Counted from the stretch's first letter, positions 54,200 through 63,600 are shown. The stretch: DNA of 64,000 bases from Geodermatophilus africanus (GCF_900107105.1 NZ_FNOT01000004.1:62001-126000), one strand, 5' to 3'. Program-made: numbers and translations. Notes: a model not told the origin generated them from the sequence alone.

Positions 54200-54399
54200 C
54201 AGCGGTCCGTCGGAGCGGGGGCCCGCAGGGTCCCCCGAGGACGGACGGGACGGGGGACGCAGACGCTGGGACAGGAGCCGCCCTGCGAGGCCGGCCTGCC
54301 GAGCGGGGCCCGGAGGGTCCCCGAGGAAGGACGTGGGAACAGCTCAGCGCAGGCCGGGGACGGCACGTGGCTGCGGTCGTCGTCCGGTAGGGCGACAGA
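54200..54399 (-). repeat. Family C post-stop repeat
   Basis: The minus strand after the prs stop carries a diverged copy of family C: a GGTCCTACCGG-like palindrome, CACGTGCCGTCCCCGGCCTG, GCGCTGAGC and the closing GGGGACCCTCCGGGCCCC stem. A second, partial copy extends to about 54200. The plus-strand palindromes GGGGCCCGGAGGGTCCCC and GGGGGCCCGCAGGGTCCCCC are the same stems. Confidence 0.7.
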
Positions 54400-55380
54400 T
54401 CAACTCGCCCCGCCGAAGAGGCTGGTCACGGAGCCGTCCTCGAAGACCTCCTTGATCGCGCGCGCGAGCAGCGGGGCGATCGAGAGGACCGTGAGCTTGT
54501 CGAACTGGCGAGCCGGCTCGATGGGCAGCGTGTTGGTCACGATGACCTCGCTGACCCGGCTGTTCTTCAGCCGGTCGACCGCCGCGCCGGACAGGACGCC
54601 GTGGGTGGCGCAGACGATGACGTCGGCGGCACCGGCGTCGAACAGCGTCTCGGCGGCCTTCACGATCGTGCCGCCGGTGTCGATCATGTCGTCGACCAGG
54701 ATGCAGACCCGGCCCTCCACCTCACCGACGACGCGGTTGGCGACGACCTCGTTGGGCTTCATCGGGTCGCGGGTCTTGTGGATGAAGGCCAGTGGGACGC
54801 CGCCGAGCCTGTCGCTCCACCGCTCCGAGACGCGCACCCGCCCGGAGTCCGGCGAGACCACGGTGATCTCCCGGTCGCCCCAGCGCTCCTTGACGTTCTC
54901 GACGAGCAGGTCGAGGGCGAAGAGGTGGTCGACCGGGCCGTCGAAGAAGCCCTGGATCTGCGCGGTGTGCAGGTCGACGGTCATCAGCCGGTCGGCGCCG
55001 GCGATCTTGAACATGTCGGCGACCAGGCGGGCGGAGATGGGCTCGCGGCCGCGGTGCTTCTTGTCCTGCCGGGCGTAGGGGAAGAACGGGGCGACGACGG
55101 TGATCCGCTTGGCCGACGCGCGCTTGGCGGCGTCCACCATGAGCAGCTGTTCCATGAGCCAGGTGTTGATCGGCGCGGTGTGGCTCTGGACGATGAACGC
55201 GTCGCAGCCGCGGACGGACTCCTCGAAGCGGACGAAGAGCTCGCCGTTGGCGAACTCGTAGGACGCGGTGGGCGTCGGCGTCACGCCGAGGTGCCCGGCG
55301 ATCTCGTCGGCCAGCTCGGGGTGGGCCCGACCGGAGAACAGCATCAGGCTCTTGCTGGTCGTCTGCCGGATCGCGCTCAT
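54400..55380 (-). CDS. prs: Ribose-phosphate diphosphokinase (PRPP synthetase)
   Basis: The enzyme makes PRPP from ribose 5-phosphate and ATP. The 326-residue protein has the N-terminal LMLFSGRAHPELADEIA, the ATP loop RQDKKHRGREPISARLVADM, the metal-binding LMTVDLHTAQIQGFFDGPVDHL and the PRPP loop CILVDDMIDTGGTIVKAA. The start is ATG 55380; ATG 55392 is a weaker alternative. The gene lies 48 bases downstream of glmU, in the same direction, as in mycobacteria. Confidence 0.96.
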   Translation of the reverse strand: MSAIRQTTSKSLMLFSGRAHPELADEIAGHLGVTPTPTASYEFANGELFVRFEESVRGCDAFIVQSHTAPINTWLMEQLLMVDAAKRASAKRITVVAPFFPYARQDKKHRGREPISARLVADMFKIAGADRLMTVDLHTAQIQGFFDGPVDHLFALDLLVENVKERWGDREITVVSPDSGRVRVSERWSDRLGGVPLAFIHKTRDPMKPNEVVANRVVGEVEGRVCILVDDMIDTGGTIVKAAETLFDAGAADVIVCATHGVLSGAAVDRLKNSRVSEVIVTNTLPIEPARQFDKLTVLSIAPLLARAIKEVFEDGSVTSLFGGAS

Positions 55381-55428
55381 CGGCTCGTCCACCCCTGCTC
55401 GTCGCGTCGGTCGGGCGGCCGGCGGGCC

Positions 55429-56925
55429 CTACTCGGACGCCTCCGCGCGAGTGTGGGCCGCCGCCTCGGCCCCTGCATCCACGGCCGCCTCGGCGGCCTG
55501 CGCGGCGGCCGTCCCGGGACGGCGCCGTCGCACCCAGCCTGCCACATTGCGCTGGCGGGCCCGCGCGACGCCCATCGCCCCCGGGGGGACGTCGTTGGTG
55601 ATCACCGAGCCGGCCGCGGTGTAGGCGCCGTCCCCCACGGTGACCGGCGCCACGAGCATGGTGTCCGAGCCGATGCGCACGTGGTCGCCGACCCGGGTGT
55701 GGTGCTTGGCGACGCCGTCGTAGTTCACGAACACCGTCGCCGCGCCGACGTTCGAGCCCCGCCCGATCGTGGCGTCCCCGACGTAGGACAGGTGGGGCAC
55801 CTTGGAGTCCTCGCCGACCTGCACGTTCTTGGTCTCGACGAAGGCGCCGACCTTCGACGCGGCCGCCAGCCGGGTGCCCGGGCGCAGGTAGCTGAACGGG
55901 CCGACGGTGGCGCGCGGGCCGACGACCGCGCCCAGCACGTGCGAGCGCACCACGCTCGCGCCCTCCTCGACGGTGGTGTCGACGAGGGTGGTGTCCGGGC
56001 CGACGACCGCGCCGGTGGCGACCGACGTCGTCCCCCGCAGGTGGACGCCGGGCTCGAGCAGGGCGTCCGCCGCGACGGTGACGGTCACGTCGACCCACGT
56101 GGTGGCGGGGTCGACGACGGTGACGCCGGAGCGCATCAGGTCGTCGAGCACGCGGTCGTTGAGGGTGCGGCGGCGGGCGGCGAGCTCCCGGCGGTCGTTG
56201 CAGCCGAGCACGTCGACGGGGTCCTCGGCGGGGACGCCGGCGACCGGGGCGCCCTCGGCGACGAGCAGCCCGAGGACGTCGGTGAGGTACTGCTCGCCCT
56301 GGTCGTTGTCCTCGCGCAGCGAGCCCAGCGCCCGGCGCAGCGCGGCCGCCTCGCCGACGTAGACGCCGGCGTTGATCTCGCGGATGGCCCGCTGCTCGGG
56401 GGTGGCGTCGCGCTGCTCGACGATGGCCCGCACAGCGCCGTCGCCGTCCCGCACGATCCGGCCCAGGCCGGTCGGGTCGTCGACCTCGGCGGTGAGCACG
56501 GTGAGCACGGCGCCCGCGGCGCGGTGCGCCTCGACCAGCGCCGTCACCGTCTCCGGGCGCAGCAGCGGGGCGTCGCCGTTGACCAGCAGCACCGGCCCCT
56601 CGAGGTCGGGGACGGCGGCCAGCGCGACCGCCGCCGCGTGCCCCGACCCGCGCTGTTCCTCCTGCAGCACCGGCCGCGCGCCCGGGGCGACCTGCGCCAG
56701 GTGCTCCTCCACGGCCTCCCGGCCGGCGCCGACCACCACGAGGGTGTGCCGGGCGACCAGCGGCGCGGCCGCGGCCAGGACGTGACCGAGCATGCTGCGC
56801 CCGCCGAGGGCGTGCAGCACCTTCGGCGTCGCGGACCTCATCCGGGTGCCCTGCCCGGCGGCGAGGACGACGACGGCGGCGATCCCGCCCTCGGGAGCGG
56901 CACCGGGCGGCAGCGGTTCGGACAC
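55429..56925 (-). CDS. glmU: Bifunctional GlmU (GlcN-1-P acetyltransferase/UDP-GlcNAc pyrophosphorylase)
   Basis: GlmU makes UDP-GlcNAc for cell wall synthesis. The N-terminal pyrophosphorylase has VVVLAAGQGTRMRSATPKVLHALGG at about residues 17-41. The C-terminal part is a left-handed beta helix with hexapeptide repeats (for example IGRGSNVGAATVFVNYDG, TVGDGAYTAAGSVITNDVP). The 498-residue length is typical of actinobacteria, and the last ~40 residues form an Ala/Arg-rich tail. The GTG start is at 56925, 30 bases downstream of tRNA-Gln. Operon with prs. Confidence 0.96.
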   Translation of the reverse strand: MSEPLPPGAAPEGGIAAVVVLAAGQGTRMRSATPKVLHALGGRSMLGHVLAAAAPLVARHTLVVVGAGREAVEEHLAQVAPGARPVLQEEQRGSGHAAAVALAAVPDLEGPVLLVNGDAPLLRPETVTALVEAHRAAGAVLTVLTAEVDDPTGLGRIVRDGDGAVRAIVEQRDATPEQRAIREINAGVYVGEAAALRRALGSLREDNDQGEQYLTDVLGLLVAEGAPVAGVPAEDPVDVLGCNDRRELAARRRTLNDRVLDDLMRSGVTVVDPATTWVDVTVTVAADALLEPGVHLRGTTSVATGAVVGPDTTLVDTTVEEGASVVRSHVLGAVVGPRATVGPFSYLRPGTRLAAASKVGAFVETKNVQVGEDSKVPHLSYVGDATIGRGSNVGAATVFVNYDGVAKHHTRVGDHVRIGSDTMLVAPVTVGDGAYTAAGSVITNDVPPGAMGVARARQRNVAGWVRRRRPGTAAAQAAEAAVDAGAEAAAHTRAEASE

Positions 56926-56955
56926 GGGTCTCCTCGGCCTGGACGTCGACGTCTG

Positions 56956-57028
56956 CTGGGGGACTCGGACTCGAACCGAGACTTCCCGGCTCCAAAGGCC
57001 GGCGGGCTGCCGATTACCCCATCCCCCA
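56956..57028 (-). tRNA. tRNA-Gln (UUG)
   Basis: The minus strand folds into a standard class I cloverleaf: acceptor TGGGGGA/TCCCCCA, anticodon stem CCGGC/GCCGG with loop CTTTGGA (anticodon UUG) and T arm with TTCGAGT. The discriminator base is G, and CCA is not encoded. It lies upstream of glmU in the same direction. Confidence 0.93.
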
Positions 57029-57125
57029 TCGCGGGCGCGGACGCCGGACCGGCGTCCGACGAGAGCCTAGGCGTCCGCCGCTCGGGCCATCGGGTACCGC
57101 GCCCGGGCTCGGCGGGCGGGGCTCC

Positions 57126-57162
57126 CTACGGTGACGTAGCTTACGGTCCCGTACCGGTACGG
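57126..57162. promoter_or_regulatory. Paired palindromes upstream of the desaturase gene
   Basis: CTACGGTGACGTAG (57126-57139, arms CTACG/CGTAG) and the perfect palindrome CCGTACCGGTACGG (57149-57162) lie 40-75 bases before the desaturase start. TACGGT occurs in direct orientation twice. A TetR-type regulator gene follows the desaturase, so these are candidate operators. Confidence 0.55.
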
Positions 57163-57200
57163 CGGCCTCGCCGGACCGCACGACGCGACCTGGAGGCCGC

Positions 57201-58190
57201 TTGTCCGCTCCTGCCAGCACCCGGCCCACGGCCCCGGTCCGCCGGCCTGCCGACCCCGACGCCGGCCTCCCGGCGAACGCCCTGGGCAAGGAGAAGGGGG
57301 CGCTGGAGCAGGTCACCCTCTACGTGTTCGTGGTCGTGCCGTTCCTCGCCCTGGCCGCCGTCGTCCCCGCCGCGTGGGGCTGGGGACTGTCCTGGCTCGA
57401 CGTGGGTCTGGCGGTCGGCTTCTACGCCCTCACGCTGCTGGGTATCACGGTCGGCTACCACCGGCACTTCACCCACGGCTCGTTCAAGGCCACCCGGCCG
57501 CTGCGGATCGCGCTGGCCGTCGTCGGCTGCATGGCGATCCAGGGGCCGGTCGTGCAGTGGGTGGCCGACCACCGCCGTCACCACGCCTTCTCCGACCGCG
57601 AGGGTGACCCCCACTCGCCGTGGCGCTACGGCACCGACGCCCGCGCGCTGCTCAAGGGCATGTGGCACGCGCACCTGGGCTGGCTGTTCGACCGGCGGCA
57701 GACCAACGCCGAGCGCTATGCCCCCGACCTGATCAAGGACACCGGGCTACGCCGGACCAGCCGGCTGTTCGTCGTGTGGGCGTTCCTCAGCCTGGCGCTG
57801 CCGGCCGTCATCGGCGGCCTGGTCACGGCGAGCTGGACCGGCGCCTGGACGGCGTTCTTCTGGGCCGGGCTGGTGCGGGTGGCGCTGCTGCACCACGTGA
57901 CCTGGTCGATCAACTCGGTCTGCCACGTCGTCGGGGACCGGCCGTTCGTCTCGCGGGACCGCGCCACCAACTTCTGGCCGCTGGCGATCCTCAGCGCTGG
58001 GGAGTCCTGGCACAACCTGCACCACGCCGACCCGACCTGCGCCCGGCACGGCGTGCTGCGCGGGCAGGTCGACATCAGCGCCCGGGTGATCTGGCTGTTC
58101 GAGAAGCTCGGCTGGGCGCACGCGGTCAAGTGGCCCGACCCGGTCCGGCTGGCGGCCAAGCGCCGCACGCCCGCGACGGCCGCGTCCTGA
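57201..58190 (+). CDS. Fatty acid (acyl-CoA delta-9-type) desaturase
   Basis: The 329-residue membrane enzyme has the three histidine boxes of the acyl-CoA desaturase family: HRHFTH at residues 87-92, HRRHH at 124-128 and HNLHH at 271-275. Hydrophobic segments lie at about residues 40-60, 65-85, 100-118 and 190-225. It should insert a double bond into an acyl chain using di-iron and an electron donor, affecting membrane fluidity. The TTG at 57201 follows GGAGG by four bases. A palindromic operator pair and a downstream TetR gene suggest control by that regulator. Electron partner not seen here. Confidence 0.94.
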   Translation: MSAPASTRPTAPVRRPADPDAGLPANALGKEKGALEQVTLYVFVVVPFLALAAVVPAAWGWGLSWLDVGLAVGFYALTLLGITVGYHRHFTHGSFKATRPLRIALAVVGCMAIQGPVVQWVADHRRHHAFSDREGDPHSPWRYGTDARALLKGMWHAHLGWLFDRRQTNAERYAPDLIKDTGLRRTSRLFVVWAFLSLALPAVIGGLVTASWTGAWTAFFWAGLVRVALLHHVTWSINSVCHVVGDRPFVSRDRATNFWPLAILSAGESWHNLHHADPTCARHGVLRGQVDISARVIWLFEKLGWAHAVKWPDPVRLAAKRRTPATAAS

Positions 58191-58255
58191 AGAACACCCC
58201 GTCCCCCTCACCCTTCGCAGGCTCAGAGCGAGCCTCTGGACGGGGCCGGAGCGCG
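58191..58255 (+). repeat. Family A post-stop stem-loop repeat
   Basis: It starts directly after the desaturase stop with AGAACACCCCGTCC and closes with GGACGGGGCC, with an internal GCAGGCTC/GAGCGAGCC palindrome. The orientation follows the gene. Confidence 0.7.
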
Positions 58256-58264
58256 TCGGGCGCC

Positions 58265-58915
58265 GTGGCCGGCGGCGCGGCGCGGCCCCGGGTGCGCATG
58301 ACCGGTACCCAGCGGCGCCAGCAGCTGCTCGACGTCGGCCGGGAGGTCTTCGCCCGGCGCGGCTACGACGGCACCTCCATCGAGGAGCTGGCCGCGCGCG
58401 CCGAGGTCAGCAAGCCGGTGGTCTACGAGCACTTCAGCGGCGGCAAGGAGGAGCTCTACGCCGTCGTCGTCGACCGGGAGATGCAGCGGTTGCTGGACCG
58501 CTTCACCGCCGCGCTCGCCGCCGGCGGCTCGCCGCGCCGGCTGCTGGAGCGGGCCGCGCTGGTGCTGCTGGACTACATCGAGGAGGACACCGACGGCTTC
58601 CGGGTGCTCTCCCGGGACTCCCCCGTCGCCGGCTCCGCCGACGGCCACGCGTCGCTGATCGGCGAGGTAGCGCACCGGGTCGAGCACGTCATGGGCGCCC
58701 AGCTCGACGCCCGGGGCCACGACCCGGCCCCGGCCGGGCTCTACAGCCAGGCCCTGGTCGGGATGGTGGCCCTGGCGGGCCAGTGGTGGCTGGCGCGGCG
58801 CTCCCCGGGCAAGGAGGAGGTGGCCGCGCACCTGGTCGACCTCGCCTACGGCGGCCTGGGCCACCTCCAGCCGTCGGCGGGGCGGCGCCCGGCCAGTGGC
58901 CCCCTCACAGGTTGA
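58265..58915 (+). CDS. TetR family transcriptional regulator
   Basis: The 216-residue protein has an N-terminal helix-turn-helix DNA-binding domain (RRQQLLDVGREVFARRGYDGTSIEELAARAEVSKPVVYEHFSGGKEELYAVV) and a helical ligand-binding C-terminal domain. The start is uncertain: GTG 58265 gives a basic RVRMTGTQRR-preceding segment seen in homologues, while ATG 58298 removes 11 residues. In mycobacteria a similar regulator lies next to glmU/mfd. Here it follows the desaturase and may regulate it, possibly through the palindromes at 57126-57162. Ligand unknown. Confidence 0.9.
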   Translation: MAGGAARPRVRMTGTQRRQQLLDVGREVFARRGYDGTSIEELAARAEVSKPVVYEHFSGGKEELYAVVVDREMQRLLDRFTAALAAGGSPRRLLERAALVLLDYIEEDTDGFRVLSRDSPVAGSADGHASLIGEVAHRVEHVMGAQLDARGHDPAPAGLYSQALVGMVALAGQWWLARRSPGKEEVAAHLVDLAYGGLGHLQPSAGRRPASGPLTG

Positions 58916-59005
58916 AGGACCCCGTCCTCCCCGCCCTTCGCGAGCTCAGGGCGGTGCCCTGGACGGGGCCGACCCTGGACGGGGACAGGCGGCGCGGGCC
59001 CTTCT
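58916..59005. repeat. Family A post-stop repeats in both directions
   Basis: A plus-orientation copy begins right after the TetR stop: AGGACCCCGTCC pairs with GGACGGGGCC, with an inner stem CCGCCCT/AGGGCGG and a TTCGCGAGCTC core. A shorter minus-orientation copy reaches the ispE stop at 59006. The two genes converge on this spot, and each has its own copy. Confidence 0.8.
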
Positions 59006-59971
59006 TCAGCCGACCAGTCGGGCGCCGGGCACGGGGCCGTGGACGGCCCGGACGGTGCGGTACACGCCCTCCCCGGCCAACGCCGCGGTCAGCCGGACGG
59101 CGGAGTCCTCGTCCTGGGCGAGCGCGGCCACCGTCGGGCCCGAGCCGCTGACCAGCGCCGCTGCGGCGCCGGCCGAGGTCGCCGCCCGCAGCGCGCGCCG
59201 CAGGTCCGGTCGGAGCGTCAGCGCCGGGGGCTGCAGGTCGTTGCCGAGCGCGGCGGCCAGCGCCGGGACCGGCCCGCTGCGCAGCGCCGCGATGACCGGG
59301 TCCGGCGAGGCGAGCTCCTCGCCGCCGGGCACCCGGCCCTCGGCCCGCAGCCGGTCGAGCTCGGCGTAGACCGCCGGCGTGGACAGTCCCTCGCCGGCGA
59401 TGCCGAGCACCCAGTCCCAGCGGCGGCGGGCCAGCACCGGCGACAGCTGCTCGCCCCGGCCGGAGCCCAGGGCCACCCCGCCGAGCAGGCTGAACGGGAC
59501 GTCGCTGCCGAGCCGGGCGGCGAGCGCGGTCAGCTCTCCGCGGGTGGCGTGCGTGCCCCACAGCGCGTCGAGGGCGACCAGGGCCGCGGCGGCGTCCGCG
59601 CTGCCGCCGGCCAGCCCAGCGGCGGCCGGGATCGACTTGTCGATGGTGATGGCGGCGTCGGCGGGCACCCCGGCGCGCTCGGCGAGCAGCTCGGCGGCCC
59701 GCCAGACCAGGTTGCGGCGGTCGGTCGGGACGGCGTCGGGGCCGGTGCCCGTGGTCCCCTCGCCGGTGACGCTGAGGGAGAGCCCAGCGCCGGGCCGCAC
59801 GGTCACCGTGTCGAACAGCGAGACGGCCAGGTAGACGGTGCGCAGCTCGTGGAAGCCGTCCGGGCGCAGCGGCCCGACCGCGAGGTGCACGTTGACCTTG
59901 GCCGGCGCCCGGGCGACGACGCCACCGTCGCCGGCCAGCCGGCCGGGTCCCCCGGGTGAGGACCAGCTCAT
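59006..59971 (-). CDS. ispE: 4-diphosphocytidyl-2-C-methyl-D-erythritol kinase
   Basis: IspE phosphorylates CDP-methylerythritol in the MEP isoprenoid pathway. The 321-residue protein is a GHMP kinase: N-terminal substrate strand [23 protein letters not shown], the glycine-rich ATP loop [21 protein letters not shown], and the C-terminal [11 protein letters not shown] motif. The start ATG 59971 overlaps the ksgA stop by four bases, as in mycobacteria. Confidence 0.94.
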   Translation of the reverse strand: MSWSSPGGPGRLAGDGGVVARAPAKVNVHLAVGPLRPDGFHELRTVYLAVSLFDTVTVRPGAGLSLSVTGEGTTGTGPDAVPTDRRNLVWRAAELLAERAGVPADAAITIDKSIPAAAGLAGGSADAAAALVALDALWGTHATRGELTALAARLGSDVPFSLLGGVALGSGRGEQLSPVLARRRWDWVLGIAGEGLSTPAVYAELDRLRAEGRVPGGEELASPDPVIAALRSGPVPALAAALGNDLQPPALTLRPDLRRALRAATSAGAAAALVSGSGPTVAALAQDEDSAVRLTAALAGEGVYRTVRAVHGPVPGARLVG

Positions 59972-60912
59972 GCCGGGACCTGCGTCGCGGCCAGTCGGGC
60001 GAAGTCCGCGATCGACAGCTGCTCGCCGCGGGTGGTCGGGTCGATGCCCGCGGCGCGCAGCCGGGCCTCGGCGGCGGCCGGGCTGCCGGCCCAGCGGGCC
60101 AGTGCCGCCCGGAGCCCCTTGCGGCGGGTGGCGAAGGCGGCGTCGACGACGGCGAAGGTCGCGGCGCGGTCCCCGGGTGGCGGCGGACGGCGGTCCAGGG
60201 CGACCAGGCCGGAGTCGACGTTGGGCTCGGGCCAGAAGACCCGGCGTCCGACGTTGCCGGCCCGCCGCACGTCGCCGTACCAGGCGGCCTTCGCCGACGG
60301 CACGCCGTAGGCCGTCGAGCCCGGGGCCGCGGCGAGCCGCTCGGCGACCTCGGCCTGGACGAGCACCAGCGCGCGCCGCAGCGTGGGCAGCAGCTCCAGC
60401 AGGTGCAGCAGGACGGGCACCGCCACGTTGTACGGCAGATTGGCGACCAGCGCCGTCGGGGCGGGGTCGGGGAGCCCCTGGACGCGCAGCGCGTCGGCCT
60501 CGACGACGGTCAGCCGGCCGGCCAGCGTCGGAGCACGCTCGGCGGCGGTGCGCGGCAGCAGCGCGGCCAGCCGCGGGTCGATCTCGACCGCGGTGACGTG
60601 CGCGGCGACGGGGAGCAGCCCGAGGGTCAGCGAGCCGAGCCCCGGGCCGACCTCGAGCACGACGTCCTGCGGGGTGAGCTCGGCGGTGCGCACGATCCGC
60701 CGGATGGTGTTCGCGTCGTGCAGGAAGTTCTGCCCGAGGGTCTTGGTCGGACGCAGCTCGAGCTGCTGGGCCAGGTCGCGGATGGCGGCCGGTCCCAGCA
60801 GCCCGTCCGTGTGCTCGGGTGGCGTGCTCAGCAGGATCCGATCAGTTGAAGAGGCGCGAGCCGCAGTGCGGCCACTGGCCGGCGCCGGAGCGCTGGTAGA
60901 GCAGCTGCGCAC
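59968..60912 (-). CDS. rsmA: 16S rRNA dimethyladenosine transferase (KsgA/RsmA)
   Basis: KsgA methylates two adjacent adenines near the 3' end of 16S rRNA. The protein has [21 protein letters not shown], the SAM-binding motif [16 protein letters not shown], the catalytic [11 protein letters not shown] and the C-terminal rRNA-recognition domain. Homology begins at [22 protein letters not shown]. No in-frame ATG, GTG or TTG exists near that point. The nearest canonical start is GTG 60912, which overlaps rpfB by 71 bases. CTG codons at 60831 and 60834 lie 7-10 bases after the rpfB stop and could be the real start. Operon rpfB-ksgA-ispE. Confidence 0.92.
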   Translation of the reverse strand: MRSCSTSAPAPASGRTAARASSTDRILLSTPPEHTDGLLGPAAIRDLAQQLELRPTKTLGQNFLHDANTIRRIVRTAELTPQDVVLEVGPGLGSLTLGLLPVAAHVTAVEIDPRLAALLPRTAAERAPTLAGRLTVVEADALRVQGLPDPAPTALVANLPYNVAVPVLLHLLELLPTLRRALVLVQAEVAERLAAAPGSTAYGVPSAKAAWYGDVRRAGNVGRRVFWPEPNVDSGLVALDRRPPPPGDRAATFAVVDAAFATRRKGLRAALARWAGSPAAAEARLRAAGIDPTTRGEQLSIADFARLAATQVPA

Positions 60913-61933
60913 GGTAGGTCTGCTCGTCGGCCGAGGCGGCGGCCGGGTCGCCGCTGCCCCCGACAGCGTTCCACGTCGCCTGCGAGAACTGGTACATGCC
61001 CCGGTATTTGCCGGTGCCGCTCACCGCGCTCGGGCGCCCGCCGGACTCGCACGCCGCCAGGGCGGCCCAGTCCAGGCCGTCCGCGCTGGGCTTGTTGCCC
61101 GGGCGGGGCTTGGTGCCGACGGTGACCAGCTCGTCGACCGGCTCGCGGGTGACCGTGGTGGCCAGCTGCTCGCGGGCGGTCTCGAAGCCGTCGGTGACGG
61201 TGACCCGGAAGGTGGTCACCTGCTCGCCCTCGACGCCCTCCTGCGTGACCGTCTCGTCGCCCACGAACGCGTTGGCGTCCTCGGTCTCGACGGTCCGGTA
61301 GTCGATCGGCGTGGGGACGGCGATCTCGCCGACCTGCACGCGGAAGACCTGCAGCCGCATGTGCGCCAGCAGCGCCTGCTCCGGGTACAGGCTGGTCCGG
61401 TCGGTCGCGCCGAGCGCCACGCCCTGCTCGGCGAGCAGGTCGCCGGCGGTGGCCGCGGTGGTGGTGACCATCCGCTCCTGGCCGTCGACGACGAGGGTCA
61501 CGGCCTTGGGCGTGGTGATCGAGAGCGCCATGCCGTCGAGCGGGAGGCGCTCGTTGCGGCTGGCGGAGACGACGAGGTCCTCGGCGCGGTAGCCGAGCTG
61601 GGCCAGCGCCTCGTCGACCGACAGCGCGGTCACGTAGACCTCGCTCTGCACGCCGTCCACGGTGAGGGTGAGCGGGCGGGCGCGGTTGAGCACCACCGTG
61701 TCGCCGTCCGCGACGCCGGCCGCGGGGTCGGGCAGGACGACGTCGTGCGACTGCGTCTCGAGCCCCTCCTCCTCGAGCACCTCGCCGACGGTGCCGGCGT
61801 AGGTGCGCACCTCCCGCGGCTGCCCGTCGACGGTGAGCGTCAGGGACTTCTGCGCGGCGACGTAGGCCACGGAACCGCCCACGAGTCCCAGCAGGACCAG
61901 GGCGAAGAGGACGGACTTCAGCGATCGGGGCAC
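60842..61933 (-). CDS. rpfB: Resuscitation-promoting factor RpfB
   Basis: RpfB is a secreted or anchored peptidoglycan lytic enzyme needed for resuscitation and growth. The 363-residue protein has a single N-terminal TM/signal (residues 7-27), three DUF348 repeats (about 28-70, 85-127 and 142-184), a G5 domain (about 196-274) and the transglycosylase-like Rpf domain (287-359). The catalytic Glu296 is in AACESGGR, and Cys295 and Cys357 probably form a disulphide. It is the first gene of an operon with ksgA and ispE. The 62029-62052 hairpin and a tandem repeat array lie upstream. Confidence 0.96.
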   Translation of the reverse strand: MPRSLKSVLFALVLLGLVGGSVAYVAAQKSLTLTVDGQPREVRTYAGTVGEVLEEEGLETQSHDVVLPDPAAGVADGDTVVLNRARPLTLTVDGVQSEVYVTALSVDEALAQLGYRAEDLVVSASRNERLPLDGMALSITTPKAVTLVVDGQERMVTTTAATAGDLLAEQGVALGATDRTSLYPEQALLAHMRLQVFRVQVGEIAVPTPIDYRTVETEDANAFVGDETVTQEGVEGEQVTTFRVTVTDGFETAREQLATTVTREPVDELVTVGTKPRPGNKPSADGLDWAALAACESGGRPSAVSGTGKYRGMYQFSQATWNAVGGSGDPAAASADEQTYRAQLLYQRSGAGQWPHCGSRLFN

Positions 61934-62028
61934 GACTCTTCCAGGGGCTCAGGAGACCCGGGTTGAGGGGCGCACGGGCACCACGCCGGCTGGCGGGTAC
62001 CGAGCGCGTCCCGGCCCGGACGGCGGAC

Positions 62029-62052
62029 GACCGGGAGGCTGAGCTCCCGGTC
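62029..62052. promoter_or_regulatory. Hairpin in the rpfB leader region
   Basis: GACCGGGAG and CTCCCGGTC pair perfectly (9 bp) with a six-base loop, about 95 bases upstream of the rpfB start. It could be an attenuator or transcript stabiliser. I did not find the conserved GGGTGAATC element expected for a c-di-AMP (ydaO) riboswitch, which often precedes actinobacterial rpf genes. The rest of 61934-62320 shows no gene. Confidence 0.45.
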
Positions 62053-62320
62053 GCGGTGCCCTCCGGGTGGGTCCCCACCCCGGCTGGTCACGACACGATA
62101 ACGGAGGCGATGCGTCTGACTTCGGTGCGTGATGAGTGAACCAGCGAGGCGAGATGTCGACTCGGGGACGCGCCGACACGGTCGGTGACGGGCGCGCCGG
62201 GTGGGACGGGTGTGACGACTGCGCAGGGTGAGGTCAGCAAGGTGATCGAGCCCAGAGCACGATCACGCCGACGGCACAGGGCCTGGGAACTATGCCAACG
62301 AGGGCCGCCCGCGAGGCGGC

Positions 62321-62760
62321 GCGAGGAGTGGGGGCCGGAGGCTCCCGCGATCGAGCGCCGGGCAGGGCTCAACGCAGGTCGGGGACGGCACCTGGCCGCG
62401 GTGCGGTCCGGAGGACCGCGAGGTCATCGCGCGAGGAGTGGGGGCCGGAGGCTCCCGCGATCGAGCGCCGGGCAGGGCTCAACGCAGGTCGGGGACGGCA
62501 CCTGGCCGCGGTGCGGTCCGGAGGACCGCGAGGTCATCGCGCGAGGAGTGGGGGCCGGAGGCTCCCGCGATCGAGCGGCCGGCAGGGCTCAACGCAGGTC
62601 GGGGACGACACCTGGCCGCGGTGCGGTCCGGAGGACCGCGAGGTCATCGCGCGAGGAGTGGGGGCGGGACCCTCCCGCGATCGAGCGCCGGGCAGGGCTC
62701 AACACAGGTCGGGAACGGCACCTGGCCGCGGTGCGGTCCAGAGGACCGCGAGGTCATCGA
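62321..62760 (-). repeat. Tandem array of four 110-bp family C repeats
   Basis: The unit starts GCGAGGAGTG at 62321, 62431, 62541 and 62651, giving an exact 110-bp period. Copies 1 and 2 are identical; copy 3 and copy 4 differ by a few bases. The unit contains a GGTCCGGAGGACC palindrome. Because 110 is not a multiple of three, readings across the array change frame and no protein is expected. The array follows the stop codon of the membrane protein gene that ends at 62761. Confidence 0.92.
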
Positions 62761-63600
62761 TCACACGGTCAGTGCCCGGTCGTCGACCCGCACCGGCCGC
62801 AGCCAGGTGACCAGGAAGACGGCCAGCGCGAGGCCCGCGGCCAGCCCGGCGAAGCCGCCGGCGACGAGTGCGACGGGCAGCAGGTCGAAGCCCCGGGTCA
62901 CGCGGTCGCCGAGGTCGATGCCCGCCGCCAGGAGCAGCGTCCCCAGCGGCAGCAGGGCCAGCACGCTGACGGCCGCGGTGACCAGGTGCGCCGTCCAGGT
63001 GCGCAGCGCCTCGTCGAGCGGCACATCGGCTCCCTCGGCGGGCAGCGGCCGCAGCTGCGCCCGGAGCAGCGCGACCTCGGCGAGCACCCAGGCGGCCAGC
63101 GGGACGACGACGGCGACCCAGCCGACGCTGTCGGGCAGCTCGCCGCGCCGCCACATGAGGACGGCCGCGACCAGCTCGGCGAGGGCGACCGCGCGCATCG
63201 ACCAGACCAGCACCATCGAGATCAGCTCGGACTGGCGCGGCCGGCGCGGCGGGGACCCGGCCCGCCAGCGCGGCCGGGGGCGGGTCCCCTCGGCGAGGAC
63301 GACCCCCAGCAACAGTCCGAGGACGAGCGCCGGCAGCCAGAGGAAGACCGAGGCCTCGGCGAACAGCGCGATGCTGACGCCGATGCCGGCCAGCCCGAGC
63401 AGGAAGCCCAGCCGGCGCACGCGGCGTCCGTGCTGGGCCTGACGTGCCAGGGTGGCGAGCCCCTCCGGCGTGGGCGTGGTGAAGCCGACCGCCGCGGCGG
63501 CGACGGCCCGGCGGCCGGCGGCCAGGGCCCAGGCGCGGGCGAGCAGGACACCGGGGACCAGCACGGCGATGAAGAGGACGACGGCGATGAGGCGGCCCAC
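62761..63600 (-). CDS. Hypothetical membrane protein
   Basis: The 279-residue protein has six to seven hydrophobic segments: residues 3-25, 68-95 (two close), 125-150, 160-180, 208-235 and 245-270. Charged loops include TRPRPRWRAGSPPRRPRQ. I recognise no domain. The start is GTG 63600. It is the upstream neighbour of the rpfB operon and is separated from it by the 110-bp repeats, which suggests that these are two transcription units. Only the membrane location is supported by the sequence. Confidence 0.8.
   Translation of the reverse strand: MGRLIAVVLFIAVLVPGVLLARAWALAAGRRAVAAAAVGFTTPTPEGLATLARQAQHGRRVRRLGFLLGLAGIGVSIALFAEASVFLWLPALVLGLLLGVVLAEGTRPRPRWRAGSPPRRPRQSELISMVLVWSMRAVALAELVAAVLMWRRGELPDSVGWVAVVVPLAAWVLAEVALLRAQLRPLPAEGADVPLDEALRTWTAHLVTAAVSVLALLPLGTLLLAAGIDLGDRVTRGFDLLPVALVAGGFAGLAAGLALAVFLVTWLRPVRVDDRALTV

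Noticed and set aside
61934-62320. A c-di-AMP (ydaO) riboswitch upstream of rpfB
   Set aside because: This location often carries one in actinobacteria, but I could not find the conserved core sequences here; only a simple 9-bp hairpin is present.
62321-62760. CRISPR array
   Set aside because: The units are contiguous 110-bp repeats without unique spacers and lie next to no cas genes.
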